Source: Oscillospiraceae bacterium (GTDB lineage: Bacteria > Bacillota > Clostridia > Oscillospirales > Acutalibacteraceae). Taken from it: 42,928 nucleotides of DNA. Position numbers and translations under genes: made by a program. This document shows, piece after piece, positions 16,417 through 25,260 of this stretch; position 1 is the stretch's first letter; the number at the start of each line of letters is the position of its first letter. The notes below the pieces were generated by a model. It searched no databases, was not told where the DNA came from, and was given only the letters and a program-made list of their open reading frames with translations. The DNA is taken from positions 1 through 42,928 of the forward strand of contig CADBQU010000050.1 of assembly GCA_902796905.1 (NCBI GenBank), in the 5' to 3' direction.

Positions 16417-17916
16417 ATGATAAACAAAGCAATAGCGGCATTGGTTAATTACGGTATTAATACCAAACTTATAAATGCTTACGATAAAACCTGGTGCATA
16501 AATCAGCTTATAAGCATTTTAAACATTGATAGTTACGAAGAACCGAATACCGATGATTATACCGACGATTTACAGCAAATTTTAGCCGATATTTTAAATT
16601 ATGCGGTTGAAAATAATATTATAAGCAACAGCATTACCGAAAAAGACCTTTTTGACACTAAAATTATGGGCGTATTAACCCCTCGCCCTTCGTGTGTAAT
16701 AAATAAATTTAATAATTTATATAAAGAATTACCTAAAAAAGCTACCGATTGGTATTATGATTTCAGCCAAAATACCGACTATATAAGAAGATACCGTATA
16801 AAGAAAGACCTTAAATGGAAAACTTCTACCGAATACGGCGATTTAGATATTACTATAAATCTTTCCAAGCCCGAAAAAGACCCAAAAGCAATAGCCGCAG
16901 CAAAAAATACCGTTCAGTGCGGTTATCCAAAATGTATGCTTTGCCGTGAAAGCGAAGGCTACGCCGGAAGAAGTAATTTCCCCGCAAGGCAAAATCACCG
17001 AGTTATACCGTTAAAACTTAATAATGCCGATTGGTTTATGCAATACTCCCCTTATGTATATTATAACGAACATTGTATAGTATTTAACAAAAACCATACT
17101 CCTATGAAAATCGAGCCGAATACTTTTTTAAGACTTTTTAGCTTTGTAGAGCAATTTCCGCACTACTTTTTAGGTTCTAATGCCGATTTACCTATAGTTG
17201 GCGGTTCTATTTTAACACACGATCATTTTCAAGGCGGAAATTATGAGTTTGCAATGGCAAAAGCAGATATAGAAACAGAGATTTCTTTTAAAGGTTACGA
17301 AGACATAAAAGCAGGAATAGTCAAATGGCCTATGTCGGTTATAAGAATTTCTTCGCAAAATTATAATCGTTTATACAGCCTGGCTTCTGAAATTCTTTCC
17401 TGTTGGCGTAATTACACCGATGAATCCGCATTTGTTTTTGCAAATACAAATAATACTCCGCACAATACCGTTACTCCCATAGCCCGTAAAAAAGGCAATA
17501 ATTTTGAACTTGATTTGGTTTTAAGAAATAATATAACTACAAAAGAACATCCTTTGGGAGTTTTCCATCCGCACAGCGAACTGCATCACATAAAAAAAGA
17601 AAATATAGGATTAATAGAAGTTATGGGGCTTGCCGTACTTCCCGCAAGATTAAAAACCGAAATGGCAGAGCTTAAAAACGCTTTGGTTTATAACGAAGAC
17701 ATAACAAAATATCCTAATTTGGAAAAACATGCGGTTTGGGCAAAAGAATTACAAAGCAAATACACTTTTACCAACCAAAATGCAGATAAAATTTTGCAGG
17801 ACGAAATAGGTAAAGTATTTGCCTCGGTTTTAGAACACGCCGGCGTATTTAAAAGCAGCAAAGAAGGTAAAGAGGCTTTCCTTAAATTTATAAACAGCGT
17901 TAACAATCAGCTTTAA
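16417..17916 (+). CDS. galT: UDP-glucose:hexose-1-phosphate uridylyltransferase (class II GalT)
   Basis: A 499-residue enzyme of the Leloir pathway, swapping UMP between UDP-glucose and galactose 1-phosphate. Length and sequence match the Firmicutes class II type (about 490-500 residues) rather than the 350-residue E. coli type. The GGSILTHDHFQGG segment near residue 270 and the NTPHNTVTPIAR segment near 345-356 are family signatures. The frame is open from a TTG further upstream. I choose the ATG at 16417, because AGGAG lies 10 bases before it and the other candidate (ATG 16408) is too close to that site. It stands alone, without galK or galE, and is the only plus-strand gene between 6.7 and 41 kb. 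Confidence 0.93.
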   Translation: MINKAIAALVNYGINTKLINAYDKTWCINQLISILNIDSYEEPNTDDYTDDLQQILADILNYAVENNIISNSITEKDLFDTKIMGVLTPRPSCVINKFNNLYKELPKKATDWYYDFSQNTDYIRRYRIKKDLKWKTSTEYGDLDITINLSKPEKDPKAIAAAKNTVQCGYPKCMLCRESEGYAGRSNFPARQNHRVIPLKLNNADWFMQYSPYVYYNEHCIVFNKNHTPMKIEPNTFLRLFSFVEQFPHYFLGSNADLPIVGGSILTHDHFQGGNYEFAMAKADIETEISFKGYEDIKAGIVKWPMSVIRISSQNYNRLYSLASEILSCWRNYTDESAFVFANTNNTPHNTVTPIARKKGNNFELDLVLRNNITTKEHPLGVFHPHSELHHIKKENIGLIEVMGLAVLPARLKTEMAELKNALVYNEDITKYPNLEKHAVWAKELQSKYTFTNQNADKILQDEIGKVFASVLEHAGVFKSSKEGKEAFLKFINSVNNQL

Positions 17917-17965
17917 ACAACAAATTTTTAAAATTTAAAAAGTAAAAAATTAATACCTATAAAAA

Positions 17966-17997
17966 AATCGCCGAATTGTAAAAACAGTTCGGCGATT
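17966..17997. terminator. Bidirectional terminator between galT and transketolase
   Basis: A 10-bp perfect stem (17966-17975 with 17988-17997), extended inward by three pairs (one G-U), between convergent genes, with A and T tracts on the two sides. Confidence 0.85.
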
Positions 17998-18016
17998 ATA
18001 TATTTTTAAAACTTTA

Positions 18017-18961
18017 TTATTTATTATTATAAAGCTCTTTGGTTACTTTGGCTATGTTTTCGGCACATAAACCGAATTTAACCAATAAATCCTTAGCGGG
18101 ACCGCTGTAACCAAATCTATCCTCTACACCTATCTTTTTAACAGGTACGGGGCAGCTTTCGCAAACTACATCTGTTACAGCCGAACCCAAGCCGCCTATT
18201 ACAGAATGTTCCTCTGCTGTTACAATAGCGCCGGTTTCTTTAGCAGCTTTAATAATAATGTCTTTGTCTATGGGTTTAATTGTAGAAATATTAATAACTC
18301 TGGCATTTATGCCGTCGGCTTTTAAAGCGTCTGCCGCAGTTAAAGCTTCGTTTACCATTAAACCGGTAGCAATAATTGTAATATCGTTACCGTCTTTCAT
18401 TTCTACGCCTTTGCCTATTTCAAACTTGTAACTGTCGTCAAACAAAACAGGAGTAGCAAGTCTGCCGAATCTTATATAAACCGGACCGTCGTGCTCGTAT
18501 GCGGCAAAAACAGCGGCTTTTGCCTCGTAATCGTCTGCCGGGTTAATAACCGTCATTCCGGGAATAACGCTCATTAACGCTAAATCTTCGTTACATTGAT
18601 GTGTTGCACCGTCTTCGCCTACAGATATACCCGCATGAGTAGCACCTATAACTACATGTAAATGAGGATATCCTATAGAGTTTCTTACCTGTTCAAAAGC
18701 TCTTCCTGCAGCAAACATAGCAAAAGAACTGCAAAATACTTTTTTGCCGGTTGTGGCAACACCTGCCGCTATGCTAACCATATTTTGTTCCGCTATTCCG
18801 CAATCGTAAAATCTTTCCGGAAAAGCCTTTTTAAAAATACCGGTTTTTGTAGCTGCCGCTAAGTCGGCGTCTAAAACTATAAAATCATCATGCTTTTCGG
18901 CTAATGCCTTTAAGGCATTGCCGTAGCTTTCTCTTGTAGCAATTTTAACTGTATCAGCCAT
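18017..18961 (-). CDS. Transketolase, C-terminal subunit
   Basis: A 314-residue subunit carrying the pyrimidine-binding and C-terminal domains of a split transketolase. The catalytic glutamate that activates thiamine diphosphate is E58 in CGIAEQN. The HAGISVGEDGATHQ segment (about 109-122) is characteristic. It works only with the N-terminal subunit encoded 16 bases upstream, interconverting sugar phosphates in the pentose phosphate pathway. A GGAGGAG site supports the start. Two-gene transketolases are common in clostridia and archaea, so the split is natural and not a frameshift. Confidence 0.93.
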   Translation of the reverse strand: MADTVKIATRESYGNALKALAEKHDDFIVLDADLAAATKTGIFKKAFPERFYDCGIAEQNMVSIAAGVATTGKKVFCSSFAMFAAGRAFEQVRNSIGYPHLHVVIGATHAGISVGEDGATHQCNEDLALMSVIPGMTVINPADDYEAKAAVFAAYEHDGPVYIRFGRLATPVLFDDSYKFEIGKGVEMKDGNDITIIATGLMVNEALTAADALKADGINARVINISTIKPIDKDIIIKAAKETGAIVTAEEHSVIGGLGSAVTDVVCESCPVPVKKIGVEDRFGYSGPAKDLLVKFGLCAENIAKVTKELYNNK

Positions 18962-18977
18962 TTTTTCTCCTCCTATT

Positions 18978-19817
18978 TTATTGAAGCTTTGCTAATGCGG
19001 CGTTAAGCTCTTGCATAGCAATTTCGTATTGTTCGTCGTTTGGAGCAGAACCGTGCCAACCAACCTGATTTTCCATAAATGAAACACCTTTACCTTTAAC
19101 GGTTTTGGCTATAATAGCGGTAGGTTTGCCGTTTTTAGAAGAAGCTTTATTAAATGCTTCGTCTATTTCGTCAAAGTTATGTCCGTCTATAGTAATTACA
19201 TTCCAACCAAAAGCCTTAAATTTTTCATCTAAAGGAGCCGGACTGTTTACTTCATCTAAAGTTCCGTCTATTTGTAAACCGTTAAAGTCAACTATAGCTA
19301 CCAAATTATCAAGCTTTTTGTTTGCGGCAAACATAGCGGCCTCCCAAACCTGACCTTCTTCACATTCGCCGTCGCCTAAAAGGGCATAAACGTTGTAATT
19401 GTTACCAAAATGTTTTGCAGATAACGCCATACCTACGGCGCAAGAAATACCCTGACCTAAACTACCCGAAGACATATCCACGCCCGGAGTTCCTTTTTTA
19501 TCGGGATGTCCCTGTAAAAAAGAACCGATATGTCTTAATGTTTTTAAATCTTCTACCGGGAAAAATCCTTTTTGTGCCAAAACCGAATATAATCCGGGGG
19601 CAATATGTCCTTTAGAAAGAACAAATCTGTCTCTCTCCGGCATATCGGGATTTTTAGGGTCTACGTTTAACTTATTAAAATACAAATAAGTTAAAATGTC
19701 GCTGCTGGATAACGAACCGCCCGGATGACCGGATTTTGCGGCGTGAACTGATTCGATTACACCCATACGAACTTTGCAGGCGATAATCTCAAGCTCTTTT
19801 TTTGCGTCTGCTTTCAT
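18978..19817 (-). CDS. Transketolase, N-terminal subunit
   Basis: A 279-residue subunit carrying the diphosphate-binding domain. The thiamine diphosphate/metal motif starts GDGECEEGQ at 148-156 and ends at the asparagine of VDFN (N179). Substrate-channel histidines H31 (SGHPGGS) and H71 (SKGHIAPG) are present. It has its own AAAGGAAA ribosome binding site and stop, and precedes the C-terminal subunit in the same transcript. The pentose phosphates it produces include the PdxS substrate ribose 5-phosphate. Confidence 0.93.
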   Translation of the reverse strand: MKADAKKELEIIACKVRMGVIESVHAAKSGHPGGSLSSSDILTYLYFNKLNVDPKNPDMPERDRFVLSKGHIAPGLYSVLAQKGFFPVEDLKTLRHIGSFLQGHPDKKGTPGVDMSSGSLGQGISCAVGMALSAKHFGNNYNVYALLGDGECEEGQVWEAAMFAANKKLDNLVAIVDFNGLQIDGTLDEVNSPAPLDEKFKAFGWNVITIDGHNFDEIDEAFNKASSKNGKPTAIIAKTVKGKGVSFMENQVGWHGSAPNDEQYEIAMQELNAALAKLQ

Positions 19818-19864
19818 TTTATATTTCCTTTCTTTTTTGGCATTAATACTAATAGTTTAAAATA

Positions 19865-20692
19865 TTAATGCTTTTTACTTAAATAATTTATGAAATCGGC
19901 TACTGCGCCGGTATCAGCACTTACAGTTATATAATCGCAAATATCTTTTATTTCTTTTGGGCTTTCTTTTGGGCAAGCAGAAATATCCGCGGATTTTAGC
20001 ATATCGTAATCGTTGTAATAGTCGCCAATGGCATAAAAACAACCTTTTTTTATATTAAAAATCTTAAGCAGTTCTTTTAAAGATTCCGCTTTGGTTGCTT
20101 TATACGGCATTTGCTCGTAATAATATTTAATCTTTCCGTTTATTTTTTGGGTGGTTCTTACAAAATAAGAAGTAAAGTCCAATTCTTTTAAAACCGTATC
20201 CATATTATCTAACTGTTCTTTATTAAAACAGCAATAAGCTACTTTTGTCCAATCTTTATTAAAAACAAAATCAAAATCGGCTTCTGTTGCCGTTATATTT
20301 TCGTATTCTATATGTTCAATAGTGTTAATTGTTTTATTAACAACAAATAATCCTTCTGTGGTGTTAACTTCAATACCTATAGTGCTGTCGCTTTTTAAAA
20401 CGGCTTTTGCCGCCTCTTTATCTTTATTGGTAAAAGATTTTAACAGCAAAATATTTTTATTTTTAAAATCATAAACAATACTGCCGTTCGAAACCACCGA
20501 AGGGTCAAAAATCTCCAAACAATTTTTTATATTATCCAAAGCGTAATAAGACCTTCCGGTAGCAATTACCACCTTACCGCCGTTTTCTTTAAAATACTTA
20601 ATTTTTTCTATATTAACTTCCGGTGTTTTACCGTTTGTAACCAATGTTTCGTCAACATCACACGCCAACAATGCGTCTTTAAATAAATCCAT
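19865..20692 (-). CDS. HAD-superfamily (Cof-type) phosphatase
   Basis: A 275-residue hydrolase of the haloacid dehalogenase superfamily. Motif I is D12-x-D14-x-T in LACDVDETLV, with D12 the expected nucleophile. Motif II is in VVIATGRSYY, and the final metal site is GDYYNDYDM near residue 216. The C2-type cap in the middle places it with Cof/YidA-like sugar-phosphate or flavin-precursor phosphatases. The substrate cannot be deduced. It lies between the rluD-like gene and the transketolase genes, so a phosphosugar substrate is plausible but unproven. The ribosome binding site is weak (AAAGAAA). Confidence 0.85.
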   Translation of the reverse strand: MDLFKDALLACDVDETLVTNGKTPEVNIEKIKYFKENGGKVVIATGRSYYALDNIKNCLEIFDPSVVSNGSIVYDFKNKNILLLKSFTNKDKEAAKAVLKSDSTIGIEVNTTEGLFVVNKTINTIEHIEYENITATEADFDFVFNKDWTKVAYCCFNKEQLDNMDTVLKELDFTSYFVRTTQKINGKIKYYYEQMPYKATKAESLKELLKIFNIKKGCFYAIGDYYNDYDMLKSADISACPKESPKEIKDICDYITVSADTGAVADFINYLSKKH

Positions 20693-20709
20693 AAAATTTC
20701 TTTAATTAT

Positions 20710-21624
20710 TTATATGTTGTTTCTGTGCTTTTTTAAAAATAAAGTAAAATATTCCGGCAAAGGACTGTCGAATTCCATATACTCTTTTGTTGCAGGATGA
20801 ATAAAACCTATTTTTTTTGCATGCAAGCACTGCCCTTTTAAGGCTTCATCTTTTTTACGGGTGTTATAAACCTCGTCCCCTGCAACGGGGAATCCCAAAT
20901 ATGCCGAATGTACTCTTATTTGATGAGTTCTGCCCGTATAAAGTTTAAACTTTACGTAAGTATAGTTTTTTAATCTTTCCAAAACAAAATATTCCGTTTT
21001 TGCAGGTTTTGAATTTTTATAAATTACCGCCATTTGTTTACGCTTTGTAGGATGTCTTCCTATAGGCTCGTTTATAATACCGTGCTCTTCTTTAAATAAT
21101 CCGTAACAAATAGCGTGGTACTCCCTTGTAAAAGAATGCTCTTTTATTTGTTCCGCCAAAAATCTGTGTGAGTAATCATTTTTTGCAACTATTAAAAGTC
21201 CGCTTGTATCTTTGTCTATTCTGTGAACAATTCCGGGTCTTAGCTCGCCGTTAATGCCCGACAAACTGTTTTTGCAGTGATAAAGCAAAGCGTTGCACAG
21301 CGTACCGTTTAAATGTCCCGGTGCAGGATGCACCACCATTCCTTTAGGTTTATTAACCACAAGTAAATCATTGTCTTCAAAAACTATATCCAACGGTATG
21401 TTTTCGGGTTTTAAAGCTATTTCCACAGGGTCTGGTACATTTACGGTTATTTCATCGTTATATTTTAAAATATAACGTTTTTGAGCTTCTTTGCCGTTAA
21501 TAAATATATTTTTTTGCAAAAATAATTTTTCAACCGAAGACCTGCTCATTTCCAAAACTTCGGCAATATATTTATCTGCTCTTACTTCTTCATCCTCTAA
21601 AAAAACAAGGCTTTTTTTATCCAT
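20710..21624 (-). CDS. RluA/RluD-family rRNA pseudouridine synthase
   Basis: A 304-residue enzyme with an N-terminal S4 RNA-binding domain (about 14-62) and a catalytic domain. The catalytic aspartate is D139 in HRIDKDTSGLL. The GRTHQIRVH segment near residue 235 is the second signature. It isomerises uridines in large-subunit rRNA; the exact position is not predictable. Its start lies 5 bases after the lspA stop, with no strong ribosome binding site, which suggests translational coupling. The lspA-rluD order is conserved in Firmicutes. Confidence 0.92.
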   Translation of the reverse strand: MDKKSLVFLEDEEVRADKYIAEVLEMSRSSVEKLFLQKNIFINGKEAQKRYILKYNDEITVNVPDPVEIALKPENIPLDIVFEDNDLLVVNKPKGMVVHPAPGHLNGTLCNALLYHCKNSLSGINGELRPGIVHRIDKDTSGLLIVAKNDYSHRFLAEQIKEHSFTREYHAICYGLFKEEHGIINEPIGRHPTKRKQMAVIYKNSKPAKTEYFVLERLKNYTYVKFKLYTGRTHQIRVHSAYLGFPVAGDEVYNTRKKDEALKGQCLHAKKIGFIHPATKEYMEFDSPLPEYFTLFLKKHRNNI

Positions 21625-21629
21625 ATTTT

Positions 21630-22190
21630 TTAGTCGGCTTTTTGTTCGGCAATATTGCTTTCTTCGGAATTACCGTTTTTTTCTTCGTTTGCATTAAGCA
21701 TATCGTCGTTTGCTTTCTTTTTATTTTTATAATCTTTAATAATATCAATTACAAAATAAAGCAACAGTAACGCGGCGCCCAGTGTAACGGCAATATCCGC
21801 CACATTAAATACCGGAAAAGTACGCCAAAAATCAAACTGAATAAAGTCTACTACTCTGCCTTTAAAAATTCTGTCTATTAAATTTCCTACACCGCCCGAA
21901 AGCACTAAAACTATTCCAAAAAATAATAACTTATGTTTAAATCCGTCTTTAATAAGCATAGCTACGCACACAATCATAATAATTATTGTAAGCGCCACTA
22001 AAAGCCAGGTGTTATCTTGCATAAATCCCCAGGCTCCGCCTTCGTTTTCAACATAAGTTATATCAATAATATTTTTTATAAAAGGAACGCTCTGCGCACC
22101 CAATTCAAAATTAGATGCAATAAAAGATTTTGTAAGCTGATCGGCAACAATTACCAAAGCAGCCATTACCGCAGAAATTATATAAATCAT
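21630..22190 (-). CDS. lspA: Lipoprotein signal peptidase (signal peptidase II)
   Basis: A 186-residue integral membrane aspartyl protease that cleaves prolipoprotein signal peptides. Four membrane helices are visible. The conserved block GNLIDRIFKGRVVDFI contains catalytic D115, and FNVADIAV contains D132. The longest frame starts at a TTG inside the ribosome binding site. I use the ATG at 22190, nine bases after GGAG. The last 30 or so residues form an unusual charged Asn/Glu/Lys-rich cytoplasmic tail beyond the last helix, not needed for the family fold. Confidence 0.94.
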   Translation of the reverse strand: MIYIISAVMAALVIVADQLTKSFIASNFELGAQSVPFIKNIIDITYVENEGGAWGFMQDNTWLLVALTIIIMIVCVAMLIKDGFKHKLLFFGIVLVLSGGVGNLIDRIFKGRVVDFIQFDFWRTFPVFNVADIAVTLGAALLLLYFVIDIIKDYKNKKKANDDMLNANEEKNGNSEESNIAEQKAD

Positions 22191-22212
22191 ATAATTAATC
22201 TCCAAAAAATTT

Positions 22213-22218
22213 ATTATA
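22213..22218 (-). promoter_or_regulatory. Candidate -10 box for lspA
   Basis: TATAAT on the minus strand, 23 bases before the lspA start. The corresponding -35 region falls inside the palindrome at 22220-22272 and is a poor match (TTTATA or ATTTAT). Confidence 0.35.
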
Positions 22219-22219
22219 C

Positions 22220-22272
22220 CCTATAAAAGCTTAATATAAATTTAGGTTAAATTATATTAAAGCTTTTATAGG
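22220..22272. repeat. Long near-perfect palindrome between ileS and lspA
   Basis: Bases 22220-22244 pair with 22248-22272 in a 24-bp stem, with a single-base bulge on each side and a GGT loop. It is mostly A-T pairs with a short GC clamp at the base. No T-run follows on the lspA strand, so it is not a typical terminator. It overlaps the lspA promoter region and might be an operator, an attenuator-like hairpin or an RNA processing site. Confidence 0.7.
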
Positions 22273-22368
22273 TAAATATTTAGTTTATTAAGTTCTGATT
22301 TATTAAATATTAAAATTTTAAATAAATTAAAATATATTAATAAATGCTCTAAATAAATGCTTTAAAAA

Positions 22369-25164
22369 TTATTCAAGCTCTTTTAAAACTTTGGCGCATC
22401 TTTCGCATACGTCGCCGTATTTATCGTCTTTTCCCACAGTTTCACTGTAAGTCCAACAACGGGCACATTTTTTGCCGCCTGCGGCTTCAACGCTTATTCC
22501 TATATTCTGTTCGCCCTTAAAGTTTCCGCCTTCTTTGTTTTCCAAAACAAAATCCGATACAATAAATATCTCTCTTAAATTTTTAATTCCGCTTAAAAAT
22601 TCATACATTTCGTTTGTAGCAAATAAGGTTAACTTAGCGTCTAAAGAAGAACCTATAACTTTTTCGCTTCTGGCTAATTCCAAAGCTTTTTTAACGTCAT
22701 CGCGTATGCTGTGAATTCTGTTCCATTTTTCCATAAAAGCTGTATCTTGGGTACTGTTTTCAACTATTTCGGGCATACCGTTAAATAATACGCTTTCTTT
22801 TCTGTGCTTTTCGGAATGCGGCATAAATTCCCAAATTTCTTCCGAAGTAAACGCAAGTATAGGTGCAATTAAACGAGTTAAAGAGTCTAATATTTTGTAT
22901 ATTACCGTTTGTGCGGCTCTTCTGGTAGTACTGTCTTCTTTTTCTACATATAAACGGTCTTTTAAAACGTCTAAATAGAAGTTTGACATATCTACAACGC
23001 AGAAATTATGTATAGCGTGGAAAACAATATGATATTCAAAGTTTTCGTATGCTTCCCTGCAGGTTTTAACAACCTCGTTTAAACGCATTATGGCATAACG
23101 GTCTATATCTTCAAATTTGTCTTCGGTAACTGCATCTTTGTCAGGGTCAAAATCCGGAATACATCCTAAAATAAATCTGGCTGTATTTCTTATTTTACGG
23201 TATACTTCGCTCAACTGTTTTAAAATTTCGGGCGAAACTCTTATATCTGCATGATAATCGGATGAAGCTACCCAAAGTCTTAAAATATCCGCACCGTATT
23301 TATTTACTATATCATCGGGAATAATGGTATTTCCCAAAGACTTACTCATTTTTTTACCTTCACCGTCTACAACCCATCCGTGCGTTACAACCGTTTTATA
23401 AGGCGCTACTCCCTTTGTTGCAACAGAGGTTAAAAGAGAAGACTGGAACCAACCGCGGTATTGGTCCGCACCTTCTAAATAAAGATCAGCCGGGAAAGCA
23501 AGTTCTTTTCTTTGTTCCAAAACCGCTGCATGCGAAGAACCGGAATCAAACCAAACGTCCATAATATCGGTTTCTTTTTTAAAGTGTTTGCCGCCGCAGT
23601 TAGGACAAACCGTATCTTCCGGCATAAGCTTTTCTTCGTCCCATTCGTACCATACGTTGGGGCCTTCTTTTCTAAAAGTATCCGATATAAATTTAATGGT
23701 TTTAGGCGAAATTATTTCTTTTCCGCAATCTTTGCAATAGAATATAGGTATGGGCACACCCCAAGTACGCTGACGGGAAATGCACCAGTCGCTTCTGTCT
23801 TTTACCATATTGCTTATTCTGTCTTCGCCCCAACCGGGTATCCATTTAACGGATTTTATGGCTTCTATTGCTTTATCCGAAAAATCCGCAATAGAGCAGA
23901 ACCATTGCTCCGTTGCACGGAAAATAACCGGTTTTTTACATCTCCAGCAGTGGGGATATTGGTGGTTCATTTTTAAAATAGCCAAAAGATTATTTGTTTG
24001 CTCTAATTTTAAAGCTATTTCTTTTCCTGCTTTATCAATATGTAATCCGGCAAATTCTCCGGACTCTTCTGTTAAAATACCTTTATTATCTACAGGTACC
24101 ACAATTTCGAGTTCTTTGTATTTTCTACAAACTTCAAAGTCTTCCAAACCGTGTCCCGGTGCCGTATGAACGCATCCGGTACCGCTTTCCAGCGTTACAT
24201 GGTCGCCCACAATAATTAAAGAATCCCTGTTTAAAAACGGATGTTTGGCTTTTGCATATTCCAAATCTTTTCCTAAAACCGTTCCTATAATTTCGTATTC
24301 TTCTATATTTGCGGCTTTCATTGTATTTTCAACTAAGTCTTTGGCTATAATAAGGTTTTCATCTTTTACCCTTACTATTGCATACTCAAAATTAGGACCT
24401 AAGCAAATGGCTATATTTGCAGGCAAAGTCCAAGTAGTGGTTGTCCAAATAACAAAATAAGTTTTGCTGAAATCCAAATTAAATTTTGCTAAAGCTCCGT
24501 TATCGTCTTTAAGTTCAAACTTAACATAAATAGAATAACAGGTATCGTCGGCATATTCTATTTCGGCTTCGGCTAAAGCGGTTTGGCATTCGGGACACCA
24601 GTATACGGGCTTTAAACCCTTATATATATAACCCTTATTTGCCATTTCTCCGAAAACTTCAATCTGTTTGGCAACATAATCGTTGGTCAAAGTTTTATAA
24701 GGATGGTCCCAATCGCCCAAAACCCCTAAACGCTCAAACTGTCTTCTCTGGCTCTCGGCAAATTCGTTTGCAAAATCATAACAAATCTTTCTTATTTCCA
24801 AAGGAGATACCGCTTCGCTGTTTTTCATTCCGGCTTTTTTTCTTGCCTTTAATTCCGTAGGCAAACCATGAGTATCATATCCGGGAACATACGGTGCTTT
24901 AAAGCCTGTCATATTTTTGTATCTTAAAACAAAATCTTTTAAGCTTTTATTAAGAGCCGTACCCATATGAATAATACCGTTGGCATACGGAGGACCGTCG
25001 TGTAAAATATATAACGGTTTACCTTCGTTTTCTTTCATTAATCTGTCATATAGGTTAGAATCCTGCCATTTTTTTAAGGCAACCGGTTCTCTTTCGGGCA
25101 AACCGGCCCTCATAGGAAAATCGGTCTTAGGCAAATTCAAAGTTTTGTTATAATCCTGCTGCAT
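22369..25164 (-). CDS. ileS: Isoleucyl-tRNA synthetase
   Basis: A 931-residue class I synthetase. The HIGH motif is HMGT (66-69) after the DGPPYANG segment, and the second signature KMSKS lies near residue 605. A large editing domain is inserted between them, with its threonine-rich TTTTWTLP segment near residue 240. The C-terminal zinc knuckle (CARC and CERC) closes the protein, the bacterial long type. Start ATG follows AAAGGAAA. The 96-base upstream gap is too short for a T-box leader and lacks the T-box sequence on the coding strand, so regulation must come from elsewhere, probably read-through from divIVA. Confidence 0.97.
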   Translation of the reverse strand: MQQDYNKTLNLPKTDFPMRAGLPEREPVALKKWQDSNLYDRLMKENEGKPLYILHDGPPYANGIIHMGTALNKSLKDFVLRYKNMTGFKAPYVPGYDTHGLPTELKARKKAGMKNSEAVSPLEIRKICYDFANEFAESQRRQFERLGVLGDWDHPYKTLTNDYVAKQIEVFGEMANKGYIYKGLKPVYWCPECQTALAEAEIEYADDTCYSIYVKFELKDDNGALAKFNLDFSKTYFVIWTTTTWTLPANIAICLGPNFEYAIVRVKDENLIIAKDLVENTMKAANIEEYEIIGTVLGKDLEYAKAKHPFLNRDSLIIVGDHVTLESGTGCVHTAPGHGLEDFEVCRKYKELEIVVPVDNKGILTEESGEFAGLHIDKAGKEIALKLEQTNNLLAILKMNHQYPHCWRCKKPVIFRATEQWFCSIADFSDKAIEAIKSVKWIPGWGEDRISNMVKDRSDWCISRQRTWGVPIPIFYCKDCGKEIISPKTIKFISDTFRKEGPNVWYEWDEEKLMPEDTVCPNCGGKHFKKETDIMDVWFDSGSSHAAVLEQRKELAFPADLYLEGADQYRGWFQSSLLTSVATKGVAPYKTVVTHGWVVDGEGKKMSKSLGNTIIPDDIVNKYGADILRLWVASSDYHADIRVSPEILKQLSEVYRKIRNTARFILGCIPDFDPDKDAVTEDKFEDIDRYAIMRLNEVVKTCREAYENFEYHIVFHAIHNFCVVDMSNFYLDVLKDRLYVEKEDSTTRRAAQTVIYKILDSLTRLIAPILAFTSEEIWEFMPHSEKHRKESVLFNGMPEIVENSTQDTAFMEKWNRIHSIRDDVKKALELARSEKVIGSSLDAKLTLFATNEMYEFLSGIKNLREIFIVSDFVLENKEGGNFKGEQNIGISVEAAGGKKCARCWTYSETVGKDDKYGDVCERCAKVLKELE

Positions 25165-25260
25165 ATATTTTTTCCTTTCTGGAACCTAAAAACAATATAA
25201 ATTCTATTTTTTATCTGTTTTTAAATATTTTACTTTTTAAGCTTTTTTAATGTATATTTT

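Noticed and set aside
18017..19817. Transketolase appearing as two genes, possible frameshift
   Set aside because: Each part has its own start, strong ribosome binding site and complete domain; split transketolases are a normal form.
25165..25200. TGGAACC, resembling the T-box core, upstream of ileS
   Set aside because: It reads on the plus strand while ileS is on the minus strand, and the 96-base gap is too short for a T-box leader.
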